Source of the DNA: an uncultured Spirochaetaceae bacterium
GTDB lineage: Bacteria > Spirochaetota > Spirochaetia > Treponematales > Treponemataceae
Assembly: GCA_902785455.1 (NCBI GenBank)
Contig: CACZYY010000001.1
Span: 1-64,000, forward strand
Direction of reading: 5' to 3'
DNA: 64,000 nt
The notes below the pieces were generated by a model. That model worked only from the letters and a program-made list of their open reading frames with translations, was not told the DNA's origin and made no database searches. Positions 26,062 through 34,084 of this stretch are shown one piece after another; position 1 is the first letter of the stretch, and each line of letters begins with the position of its first letter. Both the position numbers and the translations under genes were made by a program.

Positions 26062-27315
26062 TTAAAAGAACTTCTTCATGAACTTCTTAAATGTGCTTTC
26101 TCCCTGCTGTTTTGGCACTGCGGCCTCACGCTTTTTGGAATGTTTTTTTTCGAGCTGGGCATGATCTTTATGTGCAAGAATCAAGCCGACGGCCGTGGCA
26201 TACTCCGGAACACGATATTTGTCTTCCATGCCGCCCATTTTCTGTGGATAGCCGAGACGAACCGAAGAAGTGTTGAATACACACTGAGCCATCTCAACTG
26301 CACCGCTTAACTGAGCACCACCACCTGTAAGAATAATGCTGCCCGAAAGCTGCATTGAAGAAAGACGACGAGAAATTTCGTCTCTTACCATTGTAAAGAT
26401 TTCTTCCATTCTTGGATAGATAATCTGACATAATTCTACTTTAGTAGTAAGCTCTGTGCTTCTGCTGCCAAAACCAGGAATCAAAACTTCCTCATTTTCG
26501 TTCTCTACCAATGGAAGCCAGCAGCATCCGTTTTCAATCTTGATTTTTTCAGCGGTGGAATTTGGGATTCCTTTTACAACCGCAATATCATTTGTGACCA
26601 GATTTCCACCAATCGGAATTGAGCAAGTGCAAATCGGCGCATCATTTAAAACAACGATAACATCGGTAGTTCCGCCACCAATGTCAATCAAAATTGAACC
26701 AAGTTTTTTTTCGTCCTCAATCATAACGGCTTCAGTACATGCCAAAGTTTTGAGCATGACTTCATCAAGCTGGTAATTTGCCTGATCAACACAGGTCGTT
26801 ATGTTCTGAACAGCCGTTCGGCTCGCCGTGATAATGTGAACGTCGGCTTCGAGACGAATCGCAATGTTATTTACAGGATTTTTGAACCCATCAGTGCCAT
26901 CGATAATGTACTGCTGAGGGATTACATGGAGCAATTTTCGGTCAAGAGGAACTTTTATTGAATTGGCGCAATCAATTACACGTTTGACATCATCCTCAGT
27001 GATTGCCCGTTCACTTTTACCGTAAGAGGAAATTGCAACCGCACCTTTGGAATTGATGCTTTCAATCTGAACGCCGCCGATACCGGTTACGCACGACTGA
27101 ACTTCAAGGCCTGTATTTTGCTCAACTTCATCTATAACTTCGTGAATGCATTGCTTTGTGGCCTCGATATTTACGATAGTGCCGTTACGAAGGCACCCGC
27201 TCGAAGGCTTTTTTGCGACATCAACAATTTCGACAGTCTTGTCATCATTTACAACGCCAATTACGGCTCGGACAAAGCAAGTTCCGATGTCAAGACCAAC
27301 AACTATGTTACTCAA
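26062..27315 (-). CDS. ftsA: cell division protein FtsA
   Basis: Actin-like ATPase that anchors FtsZ to the membrane. 417 residues: phosphate-1 motif VGLDIGTCFVRAVIG, IGGGTTDVIVV (phosphate 2), and GGGAQLSGAVEMAQ. The C-terminus FKKFMKKFF is the amphipathic membrane-targeting helix. Start is TTG at 27315 with CAGGAGA 8 nt upstream, inside the end of ftsQ (8-nt overlap). Confidence 0.96.
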   Translation of the reverse strand: MSNIVVGLDIGTCFVRAVIGVVNDDKTVEIVDVAKKPSSGCLRNGTIVNIEATKQCIHEVIDEVEQNTGLEVQSCVTGIGGVQIESINSKGAVAISSYGKSERAITEDDVKRVIDCANSIKVPLDRKLLHVIPQQYIIDGTDGFKNPVNNIAIRLEADVHIITASRTAVQNITTCVDQANYQLDEVMLKTLACTEAVMIEDEKKLGSILIDIGGGTTDVIVVLNDAPICTCSIPIGGNLVTNDIAVVKGIPNSTAEKIKIENGCCWLPLVENENEEVLIPGFGSRSTELTTKVELCQIIYPRMEEIFTMVRDEISRRLSSMQLSGSIILTGGGAQLSGAVEMAQCVFNTSSVRLGYPQKMGGMEDKYRVPEYATAVGLILAHKDHAQLEKKHSKKREAAVPKQQGESTFKKFMKKFF

Positions 27316-28171
27316 CGAATTCTCCTGTATGTTGATGAAGTGTATCAGATTTTGTCCGATAAGTCACTGACCCATAGCGAAGATCGATTTCTTCCACATC
27401 AGGTTCAAGAGCATTCACAACATCAAGAGCGACCATCATATACTGAAGAGCTTCTTCGCTCAGCTGTCTTCCTGTAAGAATTCTGGTCTGAGAATGGATC
27501 GGATAAAGAACCAACTCATAGTTTCCATATTCCTTTGGAATGACATGAATTTCTGAAACAGCCGCAAAATAATTCTGTGAAAGCGAACGGATTTGGTCAA
27601 TCTGCTCCATCAAAGCACGATACTTTTGAGGAATTCTCATCCCCTCTGGTATATTTTCGACAGGAATTCCAGAAATTAAAGGAAGAGATGTGTCAGAATT
27701 TGCAGAAAATGCCGATCCGTTGAAAAGAACGCCGTTTTTGTCGATTTCTACTGGAACCGTGCGGCCATTTGCAGAAACAAAAGTCATCGCGACAGGTTTT
27801 CGTTCTGTCACATGGATATAAATTTTGTTCGGGAACCGTTTTGAAACTTTTACGCTCTCAACACCAGGAACAGACATTAAAAGTGATTTTGCCTCGTTTG
27901 TGCTGAAATTCATGAATTTTTTGTTCAGGCATGGCTGAATCACACCTGACATCGACTCTTTTGAATATGCAGAAAGACCTGTCCAGGAAATCTCGACCTT
28001 ATCAAGACATGGTACGACGAAAAAGTACACACAAAGTTCACAGATGAGTAAAATTCCAAAAATAGCAGCAAAGATTTTAATGGCATTCATTTTTGAATCC
28101 GAAACAACTTTTCTCCTTCGGCTTCCATGGACTTCAAAATTTTCGAACCCCTGAATCACAAAATCACTCAT
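27308..28171 (-). CDS. ftsQ: cell division protein FtsQ/DivIB
   Basis: 287 residues: short basic cytoplasmic N-terminus, one TM segment (~residues 30-52, KIFAAIFGILLICELCVYFFVV) and a periplasmic POTRA-like domain (VESVKVSKRFPNKIYIHVTERKPVA). Part of the FtsQ-FtsL-FtsB complex that activates FtsW/FtsI. Overlaps ftsW by 8 nt and ftsA by 8 nt. FtsB is not seen nearby. Confidence 0.88.
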   Translation of the reverse strand: MSDFVIQGFENFEVHGSRRRKVVSDSKMNAIKIFAAIFGILLICELCVYFFVVPCLDKVEISWTGLSAYSKESMSGVIQPCLNKKFMNFSTNEAKSLLMSVPGVESVKVSKRFPNKIYIHVTERKPVAMTFVSANGRTVPVEIDKNGVLFNGSAFSANSDTSLPLISGIPVENIPEGMRIPQKYRALMEQIDQIRSLSQNYFAAVSEIHVIPKEYGNYELVLYPIHSQTRILTGRQLSEEALQYMMVALDVVNALEPDVEEIDLRYGSVTYRTKSDTLHQHTGEFVE

Positions 28172-29330
28172 ATATTATCTCCTCCATTTCAATATCGTCA
28201 TTTGGACCAATTTCATTACGTGAAGCATTCACCAAAAAACCGCAAATTGCGAGGGTGAACAAAATTGACGAGCCGCCCGAAGAAAAAAACGGCAGCGGGA
28301 TACCCGTCGTTGGAATTACGCCGCCAACAACAGCGACGTTCATCACAGATTGCGCAACAATCGAAACAATAAATCCAAAAGCTGCAATCGAAGCAAATCG
28401 TGATTTTGCAGTAAGAGCGCAGTGAAGCCCTCGCCATGCAAAAAGCGCAAGCAGCGCAAAATAAATCAGAACTCCAAAATAGCCCATTGATTCAGCCCAG
28501 CCGGCAAAGATGTAGTCAGATTGAACCTCTGGAATTGAATTGATTCTTGAAAGACCTGAACCAAGCCCCTGCCCCCAAAAACCACCGGCACAAATTGCCC
28601 TGCGAGCCGCATAAGTCTGATAATTCAAAGTTTGCAAATAACTGTCCTGGTCCAAAAATCCGATGATTCGATTGAGTCGATACGGCTCCAGGAAAATAAA
28701 AAGAGCACATAACGGAATAACAATCGACATTACCGGTACGAGCCAGAAGATTTTTGACCCGCTCGCAATAAAAAGAAGGATTGCAAGAGCCGCAACAAAA
28801 ACCGATGTCGAGAGGTCTGACTGCATCGCAATTGAACCGACCATCACAAAACTTACGAGGACAGCAGGAAATACAGTTTTGTCAAAAGAATCCGTAATCC
28901 GCGCCTGTTTCTCAAAATAATTCGCAAGATAAAGGACGATTACGAATTTCACCATCTCAGAAGGCTGAAAAGTCATGAATCCAAGGCGAATCCATCGGCG
29001 AGCACCATTAACCTCGATTCCAATTCCAGGAATGAAGGTCATAAGCGAAAGAAGAAGCGCAACCACAACCATGAGGGGAAGGAAACGCTTGATTGTCTCC
29101 ATGCTGAATGTCGCAAAAATGACAAAGAGCATGAATCCAAGACAAGAACTAATCAACTGTCTCTTTACAAAATAAAGTGAATCATTGAAGGCTCTTGTTC
29201 CGTAATTTCCAGAACAGACATAAAGCGTGAAAATACCGATTCCCCAGAGCAAGATTGAAATGAGAATCAATGAAATGTCGCACTTTTTGTAATTTTCAAG
29301 AGGACGTTCGGCAACAATGCTGAAGTTCAC
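28164..29330 (-). CDS. ftsW: septal peptidoglycan glycosyltransferase FtsW
   Basis: SEDS-family polymerase, 388 residues, about ten TM segments. Typical motifs are GIGIEVNGARRWIRLG, MTFQPSEMVKF, SDYIFAGWAESMGYFG and PTTGIPLPFFSSGGSS. GTG start at 29330 overlaps the murF stop (GTGA). Position between murF and ftsQ marks it as FtsW rather than RodA. No penicillin-binding-protein gene lies in the cluster. Confidence 0.94.
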   Translation of the reverse strand: MNFSIVAERPLENYKKCDISLILISILLWGIGIFTLYVCSGNYGTRAFNDSLYFVKRQLISSCLGFMLFVIFATFSMETIKRFLPLMVVVALLLSLMTFIPGIGIEVNGARRWIRLGFMTFQPSEMVKFVIVLYLANYFEKQARITDSFDKTVFPAVLVSFVMVGSIAMQSDLSTSVFVAALAILLFIASGSKIFWLVPVMSIVIPLCALFIFLEPYRLNRIIGFLDQDSYLQTLNYQTYAARRAICAGGFWGQGLGSGLSRINSIPEVQSDYIFAGWAESMGYFGVLIYFALLALFAWRGLHCALTAKSRFASIAAFGFIVSIVAQSVMNVAVVGGVIPTTGIPLPFFSSGGSSILFTLAICGFLVNASRNEIGPNDDIEMEEIIYE

Positions 29331-30814
29331 GACTCGCCCCCCATTCCGATCAGAGGCAAGATTCTCTCCAGGCCCATTCCACGAGAGCCTTTGAGCATAA
29401 TCAAGTCGCCAGGTTCGGCAAAATCTGATATTTCTTTTGCGGCATCATTTACGGCCGCGTCATCTTTGTTTCCGATATAAATCAAGCGGACAGAAGAAAT
29501 TTTTTCGTCAGCCAGCGAAGATTTTTTTTCGGCGATTTCAACTGCCTTTTCAAAAGCAAAATTCATCTCAAAGCCAAAGAATACAATCATGTCAGCGTCA
29601 GAGAAAAGTGCTTTTTCACCGATTTTTGAGTGCTCGGATTCAGATTCATCGCCAAGCTCAAGCATATCGCCGAGGACATAGATTTTCTTGCCTTCGATTT
29701 TTGTATCTGCGCACAAATCCAAAGCTTTTTCCATTGAATCAGGATTTGCGTTGTAGCAGTCCTCAAGGACTGTGTATTTTCCTTTTTTGATTGTAGAGCG
29801 CCCGCCGAGAGGTTTAAGGCTTTCGATTCCGGCCTTAATCTGCTCAGGCGTGCATCCGAGTTCTTTTGCAAGCGCAATTGCTCCGAGAGCATTCAGGAAG
29901 TTGTATTTTCCAGGAAGTGAAAGGCGCATCAAAACACCGTCAACACTGAAAACAGTTCCTGCAAGTCCTTCATCAACGACAAGTTTTACACTTTCATCGC
30001 AGCCAAGACCATATTTTACGATCTTTCCTTTAACACCCTTTTCAAGGAATGAAGCGAAGTCATCTTTCTGGGGAATAAAAGCAGCCCCGAATGAATCAAT
30101 ATATGTAAAAATCTTTTTCTTTTCGTTAGCAATGTTCTGGCGACTGCCCAAAATACCGATGTGAGCCGTTCCGATGTTTGTGATGATTGCATAATTGGGC
30201 TTGAAAACCTCGGCAATCTCGCCGATTTCGTTCACACGGTTCATTCCCATCTCAAAAAGCCCAAGCTCATGCTCGCTTCGGATATTGAAGACAGAAAGAG
30301 GAAGACCAGTCTCCGAGTTAAAATTGCCTTTTGTGGCAATCACGTTGAATTTCTGGCGGAGGATTGAGGCCGTAATTTCCTTTGTCGTTGTTTTGCCGCT
30401 TGAACCAGTCACAGCACAGCGAATAAGACGTGGAAACTTACGGACATAAGCACCGGCCGCTTTTTGCAGCGCGCGCATTGTGTTCTCCACCAGAATAAAG
30501 GCTACATTTTTGTTATCAGCGGCCTCTTTTTTGAGGTCGTCCAGGAGATTTTTAGATGTTTTTTTAGAAATAAAAACGGCAGACGCGCCTTTTTCAAGCG
30601 CCTGAGGAATATAGGAATGCCCGTCCTGAAATTCACCGATGAGGGGAACAAAGAGAGATTTTTCCGCGACAAGTCGGCTGTCAGTTTGTACGCTCGTGAA
30701 GCAAAAGTTCTCAGAATCAAAATTCTGATTCAAAAGAACTCCTCCCACCGCTTCAAGAGTTTCTGACAATTTCAAGAGACTTTCTATATTTTCGACACTT
30801 TTTGCGTCTGTCAT
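29327..30814 (-). CDS. murF: UDP-MurNAc-tripeptide D-Ala-D-Ala ligase
   Basis: Adds D-Ala-D-Ala to the UDP-MurNAc-tripeptide in the last cytoplasmic step of peptidoglycan precursor synthesis. 495 residues from ATG 30814, behind AAAGGTG. Mur ligase ATP loop CAVTGSSGKTTTKEI (residues ~134-147), central EMGMNRVNEIGEIAEVFKP, and LEDCYNANPDSMEKAL in the C-terminal half. The open frame continues 20 codons upstream into the repeat at 30831-30912, but that part is repeat-derived and has no ribosome site. Confidence 0.95.
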   Translation of the reverse strand: MTDAKSVENIESLLKLSETLEAVGGVLLNQNFDSENFCFTSVQTDSRLVAEKSLFVPLIGEFQDGHSYIPQALEKGASAVFISKKTSKNLLDDLKKEAADNKNVAFILVENTMRALQKAAGAYVRKFPRLIRCAVTGSSGKTTTKEITASILRQKFNVIATKGNFNSETGLPLSVFNIRSEHELGLFEMGMNRVNEIGEIAEVFKPNYAIITNIGTAHIGILGSRQNIANEKKKIFTYIDSFGAAFIPQKDDFASFLEKGVKGKIVKYGLGCDESVKLVVDEGLAGTVFSVDGVLMRLSLPGKYNFLNALGAIALAKELGCTPEQIKAGIESLKPLGGRSTIKKGKYTVLEDCYNANPDSMEKALDLCADTKIEGKKIYVLGDMLELGDESESEHSKIGEKALFSDADMIVFFGFEMNFAFEKAVEIAEKKSSLADEKISSVRLIYIGNKDDAAVNDAAKEISDFAEPGDLIMLKGSRGMGLERILPLIGMGGES

Positions 30815-30830
30815 TTTCACACCTTTTTGT

Positions 30831-30912
30831 TGCCACACAGATTCGAGATTCCTACGGAATCTCAGTTTATACATTTATTGATTTTGCGTAGCAAAATCGA
30901 ATCCGTGTGGCA
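30831..30912. repeat. family-B element between ftsL and murF
   Basis: Ends TGCCACACAGATTCGA and TCGAATCCGTGTGGCA form a terminal inverted repeat. Inside are two perfect hairpins, GAGATTCCTACGGAATCTC and GATTTTGCGTAGCAAAATC, each with a 3-nt TAC or GTA loop. Near-identical to 58753-58848, and related to 38975-39007, 52223-52318, 54768-54853 and 63217-63310. No ORF; MITE-like structure. Confidence 0.85.
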
Positions 30913-30917
30913 TATCT

Positions 30918-31205
30918 TTATTTAATCTCAACCCGGACTATATCCTCCGATTTGGCTTTATGCATCCCCAGTTCTTCTTCGGCGATTTTTTCGATCCGGT
31001 CAGAGCTGGAAAGCAGGCTTATATCGGAAATGAGCTTACGGTTCTGCTCAACTATTTCCACCTGTTTTGCTTCAAGGCGAGCTATCTCACGCTTAAGCAT
31101 CGCATATCGGTGAGCCTGAAAAGCGTCCAGAGCAAGCAGAAGGGGAATCAGCACAACTGCGGCATAAGCAACGAATCTCAGTTTTGTATCGTGCTTAATT
31201 TTCAT
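30918..31205 (-). CDS. ftsL: FtsL-like division protein
   Basis: 95 residues with a basic N-terminus, one TM helix (~residues 11-27, FVAYAAVVLIPLLLALDAF) and a leucine-zipper-like coiled coil (MLKREIARLEAKQVEIVEQN). This is the FtsL architecture, and it sits in the FtsL slot between rsmH and murF, with an ATGA overlap with rsmH. Sequence similarity within FtsL is always weak, so the call rests on layout and position. The family-B repeat starts 5 nt after its stop. Confidence 0.8.
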   Translation of the reverse strand: MKIKHDTKLRFVAYAAVVLIPLLLALDAFQAHRYAMLKREIARLEAKQVEIVEQNRKLISDISLLSSSDRIEKIAEEELGMHKAKSEDIVRVEIK

Positions 31206-32194
31206 ATTGCTTCCTCCTCAATCTGCAACCTGTGCATCTCTGTCGCGTCACGAAGCTTGCGTACCACACGGAGCTTTGCGCTTCGGCTCGGCGAATTCAC
31301 CTTTACCTCTTCGCTAGTCGGTTCAACAGGCTTTCGCGTGATAATTTCAGCACAAGGCTCGCCTCCGCAAATGCACTGAGCCTGCTGTGGCGGGCAAATG
31401 CATTTTTTGCCCAAATTTCGGAAATAATTCTTTACGATGCGGTCTTCAAGAGAATGAAATGTAATCACGCCCAGTTTTCCGCCGACGGCAAGCACATTGA
31501 AAGCATCGTGCAGGGCCTCAGGGAGACGCCGCAATTCGCTGTTCACCGCAATTCGCAGGGCCTGGAATGTTCGTGTTGCAGGATGGATGTTTCCGTGCCT
31601 GTAGTTTCCAGGAACCGCGTTATAAATGATTTCTGCAAGCTGCTTTGACGACTCTATTTTGCCGCCGTTTCTCGCATCAACGATTGCACGGGCAATTCTC
31701 CGGCTCATTTTTTCATCGCTGTAAAGATAAATCATGTTGGCGAGTTCTTCTTCACGCCATGTATTCACAATGTCAGCCGCACTCTCACCCTCTTCAAAAT
31801 TCAATCGCATATCAAGAGGCTCATCGTAACGGAAAGAAAATCCCCTTCCGCTCAATTCATAGTGATAGACTGAAATCCCGAGGTCAAAGAGAATAATATT
31901 CGGTTTTTCTTTATCTGAAGGATAATTTGCATAAAACTCGTTGAACCAGCCGTTGTAAAAATCCATGCGGTCGCCGTAAACAGAAAGGCGTTCGCGGGCA
32001 CGTGCCTGAATCGTTTTGTCGCGGTCAAGTCCGAGAATATGAAGATTTGGAAATTTTGCCAGAAATGCATTTGAATGGCCGCCTTCGCCAAGAGTCGAGT
32101 CAATCATAAAAGCATTTTTTTCAAATGGCTCTCCGACAGGGCTTAGATAAGACAAGCACTCGTCAAGCAGAACCGGAGTGTGAACAGCTTCCAA
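31202..32194 (-). CDS. rsmH: 16S rRNA m4C1402 methyltransferase
   Basis: 330 residues; SAM-binding motif DSTLGEGGHSNAFLAKFP and the RsmH signatures LFDLGISVYHYELSGRGFSF, DMRLNF and HPATRTFQALRIAVNSEL. A cysteine pair cluster CICPPQQAQCIC near residue 280 is unusual-looking but occurs in this family. Start is TTG at 32194 (LEAVHTPVLLDECL, read as Met) with GTGGGAT as a weak ribosome site. Methylates C1402 N4 in the decoding centre. Confidence 0.93.
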   Translation of the reverse strand: MEAVHTPVLLDECLSYLSPVGEPFEKNAFMIDSTLGEGGHSNAFLAKFPNLHILGLDRDKTIQARARERLSVYGDRMDFYNGWFNEFYANYPSDKEKPNIILFDLGISVYHYELSGRGFSFRYDEPLDMRLNFEEGESAADIVNTWREEELANMIYLYSDEKMSRRIARAIVDARNGGKIESSKQLAEIIYNAVPGNYRHGNIHPATRTFQALRIAVNSELRRLPEALHDAFNVLAVGGKLGVITFHSLEDRIVKNYFRNLGKKCICPPQQAQCICGGEPCAEIITRKPVEPTSEEVKVNSPSRSAKLRVVRKLRDATEMHRLQIEEEAI

Positions 32195-32222
32195 CTTTTT
32201 ATCCCACTTTTTTTTTATTTAA

Positions 32223-32284
32223 TTCACAGATGTGCACAGATTTTCATTATTAAAGAAATCTGTGGTAATCCTGCTAATCTGTGG
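32223..32284. repeat. family-A' repeat (CACAGATT type) between mraZ and rsmH
   Basis: CACAGATGTGCACAGATT, then on the other strand AATCTGTGG repeated twice (AAATCTGTGGTAATCCTGC and TAATCTGTGGATT). Forms an imperfect inverted repeat. Related short copies are at 47865-47881 (CACAGATTACACAGATT). Fills most of the 99-nt mraZ-rsmH spacer. Confidence 0.65.
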
Positions 32285-32293
32285 ATTATTTTT

Positions 32294-32749
32294 TTAGAAA
32301 CTTATGTTGCTCAAAGCTTCGGCAGCCTCTTTAAGAGAATTTTCATTCTCACCAAGGTACTCGCTGTAAGCCTGGGCATCCCAAAGTTCCATGTATTTAT
32401 TGATTCCGAGGATTACACAATCCTTAGAAAGATGAGCGTACTCGCGCAAGCTCTGCGGGATAGAAAGGCGTCCGGACTTATCAAGCTCCACTTCCTGAGC
32501 AGGAGCTATAAAGTGACGGAGAACAAGAGCGTTCTGACGATTAAAAGGAGATGCAGTCTCCATAATCTTTGACGAAATGTTTTTCCATTCATCGAGAGTA
32601 TAAAGCCATAAACAGTGGTCGAAAGCCTGTGTAACGATGAGAACGTTTTTGTCTGATTCTGCAAACAATTCGTTTCGCAAACGAGTTGGAAAAAGGATCC
32701 TGCCCTTTTCGTCCAGCGTGTTGCGGTACTCACCAGTTAACAACTCCAT
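32294..32749 (-). CDS. mraZ: transcriptional regulator MraZ
   Basis: 151 residues from ATG 32749 (MELLTGEYRNTLDEKGRILF); a TTG start at 32776 would lie in the operator and is rejected. Two AbrB/MraZ half-domains: GEYRNTLDEKGRILFPTRLR and VELDKSGRLSIPQSLREYA. MraZ represses its own division operon by binding short GTGG-type boxes; four such boxes at exact 10-bp spacing lie directly before its start codon (32751-32784). The first gene of the minus-strand mraZ-ftsZ cluster. No normal ribosome site is visible; the boxes occupy its place. Confidence 0.95.
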   Translation of the reverse strand: MELLTGEYRNTLDEKGRILFPTRLRNELFAESDKNVLIVTQAFDHCLWLYTLDEWKNISSKIMETASPFNRQNALVLRHFIAPAQEVELDKSGRLSIPQSLREYAHLSKDCVILGINKYMELWDAQAYSEYLGENENSLKEAAEALSNISF

Positions 32750-32750
32750 A

Positions 32751-32784
32751 CCACTATTTACCACTTTACCCCACAATTTCCCAC
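32751..32784 (-). promoter_or_regulatory. MraZ operator: four GTGG boxes at 10-bp period
   Basis: On the minus strand GTGGG, GTGGG, GTGGT and GTGGT begin every 10 bp (plus-strand CCAC at 32751, 32761, 32771 and 32781). Direct GTGGG-type repeats at about 10-bp spacing are the known MraZ binding pattern in other bacteria. Here they start around +1 and run to the start codon, so bound MraZ would block promoter escape and the boxes form almost the whole 5' leader. Confidence 0.85.
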
Positions 32785-32793
32785 TTGATTATC

Positions 32794-32822
32794 ATTTTAT
32801 CCCCCAAATTCACTAAAGTCAA
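32794..32822 (-). promoter_or_regulatory. promoter of the mraZ division operon
   Basis: On the minus strand TTGACT (32817-32822), a 17-nt spacer, and TAAAAT (32794-32799). Predicted +1 near 32787, at the first MraZ box. Confidence 0.75.
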
Positions 32823-32849
32823 CAGAAAAAACGCCGATAATGTGTTTTT

Positions 32850-32878
32850 TTGAAAAAAATCTTAATGTGTGATAATCT
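32850..32878 (+). promoter_or_regulatory. promoter of gene 32887, leaderless geometry
   Basis: TTGAAA (32850-32855), 17-nt spacer, TAATCT (32873-32878). The predicted +1 is about 2 nt before ATG 32887, and the bases in between (GAAAAAAA) offer no ribosome site. It is back to back with the mraZ promoter, about 28 nt away. Confidence 0.5.
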
Positions 32879-32886
32879 GAAAAAAA

Positions 32887-33639
32887 ATGATTAATACTTA
32901 CAACGAATCCAAACTTCATGAAACTCTCAAAAAAATCTACGCCCTTGAATCAAACGGAATGATGGAAGTCAAACTGGATGACACACCGTGGATCTGCGAT
33001 ATTCTTGACGAAAACGGCAACGTTATTGAAATACAGACATCAAATCTTTCGGCTCTCACCGAAAAAGCCGAATATATCCTGGAAACCGGGCGGAAACTCA
33101 AAATAGTGCACCCGATTTCGGAAACAAAATGGATTGAGCTATACGATTCGACCGGAGAAGTTTTGTACCGGAAAAGAAGCCCGAAAAAAGCAGGCATTTT
33201 TGATTCTCTGAGAGGGATGACTCAAATTGGTCCGCTCTTTCTGCACGAAAACTGTGAGCTTGAAATCTTGTACTGCGAAATAACTGAAATGCGAAGGAAA
33301 ACGGACAACCCAAGCCAGAATCAGAGTAAAACCCGCCGGCATCTCAAAGAATGGGTTCCGCTGGGGAAAAGGCTCGAAAAAATCACAAGCAAAGAAAGAT
33401 TCTGCACAAAAGAAGACTGGGAAAAATTGCTTCCGGAAAATCTTCGAAAAACGGATGAAGAAGGGACTTGCCCGAAGTTCCGGGCATGTGACTTAGCAAA
33501 AGAAATCACAAAAGAAAAAGGAGCAAAACCCGCAAGATGGGCTCCGCTCCTGATCTGGCTCTTTGTAAAAATGCAAATCCTGGAAATTACAGAAATCAAA
33601 GGAAGAAGCAAGATTTACGAGTTGAAAACTGAAAGTTGA
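32887..33639 (+). CDS. unknown 250-residue protein divergent from mraZ
   Basis: Soluble 250-residue protein of no recognised family, transcribed divergently from mraZ. The N-terminal ~140 residues are mixed alpha/beta (LKIVHPISETKWIELYDSTG, PLFLHENCELEILYCEITEM); the C-terminal ~100 are basic and helical, with a hydrophobic stretch WAPLLIWLFVKMQILEI. Its last codons (YELKTES) are read from the left arm of the inverted repeat at 33620-33743, so the natural C-terminus may have been replaced. The gene shares its promoter region with the division operon, and MraZ binding nearby might affect it, but that is inference. Confidence 0.7.
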   Translation: MINTYNESKLHETLKKIYALESNGMMEVKLDDTPWICDILDENGNVIEIQTSNLSALTEKAEYILETGRKLKIVHPISETKWIELYDSTGEVLYRKRSPKKAGIFDSLRGMTQIGPLFLHENCELEILYCEITEMRRKTDNPSQNQSKTRRHLKEWVPLGKRLEKITSKERFCTKEDWEKLLPENLRKTDEEGTCPKFRACDLAKEITKEKGAKPARWAPLLIWLFVKMQILEITEIKGRSKIYELKTES

Positions 33640-33743
33640 AAGTTGAAAGTTGTACACGTGACATTGCTCGCTTCGCTAGCTCGTCCCGAGTTTTCAACTT
33701 TCCGTTTTCAGTTTTCAGTTTTCATCTTTCCGTTTTCAATTTT
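33620..33743. repeat. family-D inverted repeat between convergent genes
   Basis: Left arm GAGTTGAAAACTGAAAGTTG with tandem GAAAGTT units (33620-33652); right arm GAGTTTTCAACTTTCCGTTT with tandem CAGTTTT units (33689-33743). The spacer holds GCTCGCTTCGCTAGCTCG. Both arms are read into the flanking convergent genes, giving the similar endings ELKTES and KLKTER. Confidence 0.75.
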
Positions 33744-34033
33744 TCTTCCCTTGTTTTGATTTCTTCTTCGGCTTTTTGTATGCTTTCGAGAAGTTTTGTT
33801 ACAGTTTCGTCGGATGCGAGGAGAGAATCGGCTCCGTCGGTAACAAAGGCTTTGAACGCAAGCTCGCCAAGCTCAGCCTTGTCTTTTTTAATCTGGCTTT
33901 TGAACTGCTGGATTTCAATCTTCAAAATGCTTTCGTCACCAAACTTAGAGGCTGCCTTGCTAGCCTTTCCGATTGCCTGTTTGGTAGCCATAACGCCCTT
34001 ATCAAAATATTCTTTCAAATCATCTTTAGTCAT
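33722..34033 (-). CDS. small coiled-coil protein, unknown
   Basis: 103 residues, Lys/Glu-rich and helical, with two heptad-like regions (ILKIEIQQFKSQIKKDKAEL and VTKLLESIQKAEEEIKTREE). ATG 34033 follows TTGGAGAAATT. It lies 51 nt after the SpoIIE-type gene with only a family-C repeat between, so probably the third gene of that unit. No signal peptide. The final residues KLKTER come from the family-D repeat. It resembles small cytosolic coiled-coil proteins without known function. Confidence 0.7.
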   Translation of the reverse strand: MTKDDLKEYFDKGVMATKQAIGKASKAASKFGDESILKIEIQQFKSQIKKDKAELGELAFKAFVTDGADSLLASDETVTKLLESIQKAEEEIKTREEKLKTER

Positions 34034-34049
34034 AATTTCTCCAAAAAAA

Positions 34050-34080
34050 TTGCTAATTTCTCATTGCTCATTACTAATTA
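34050..34080. repeat. family-C repeat copy
   Basis: TTGCTAATTTCTCATTGCTC followed by ATTACTAATTA, matching 10166-10196. Lies between the SpoIIE-type gene and the coiled-coil gene. Confidence 0.7.
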
Positions 34081-34084
34081 TAAC

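Noticed and set aside
30815-30874. 20-codon N-terminal extension of murF
   Set aside because: Comes from the family-B repeat; the ATG at 30814 has AAAGGTG and fits the family length.
32752-32776. TTG start for mraZ at 32776
   Set aside because: Would place coding sequence over the operator and adds residues not seen in MraZ proteins.
33630-33655. Tandem GAAAGTT units as a possible CRISPR or satellite
   Set aside because: Only three to four 7-8 bp units without spacers, part of the family-D inverted repeat.
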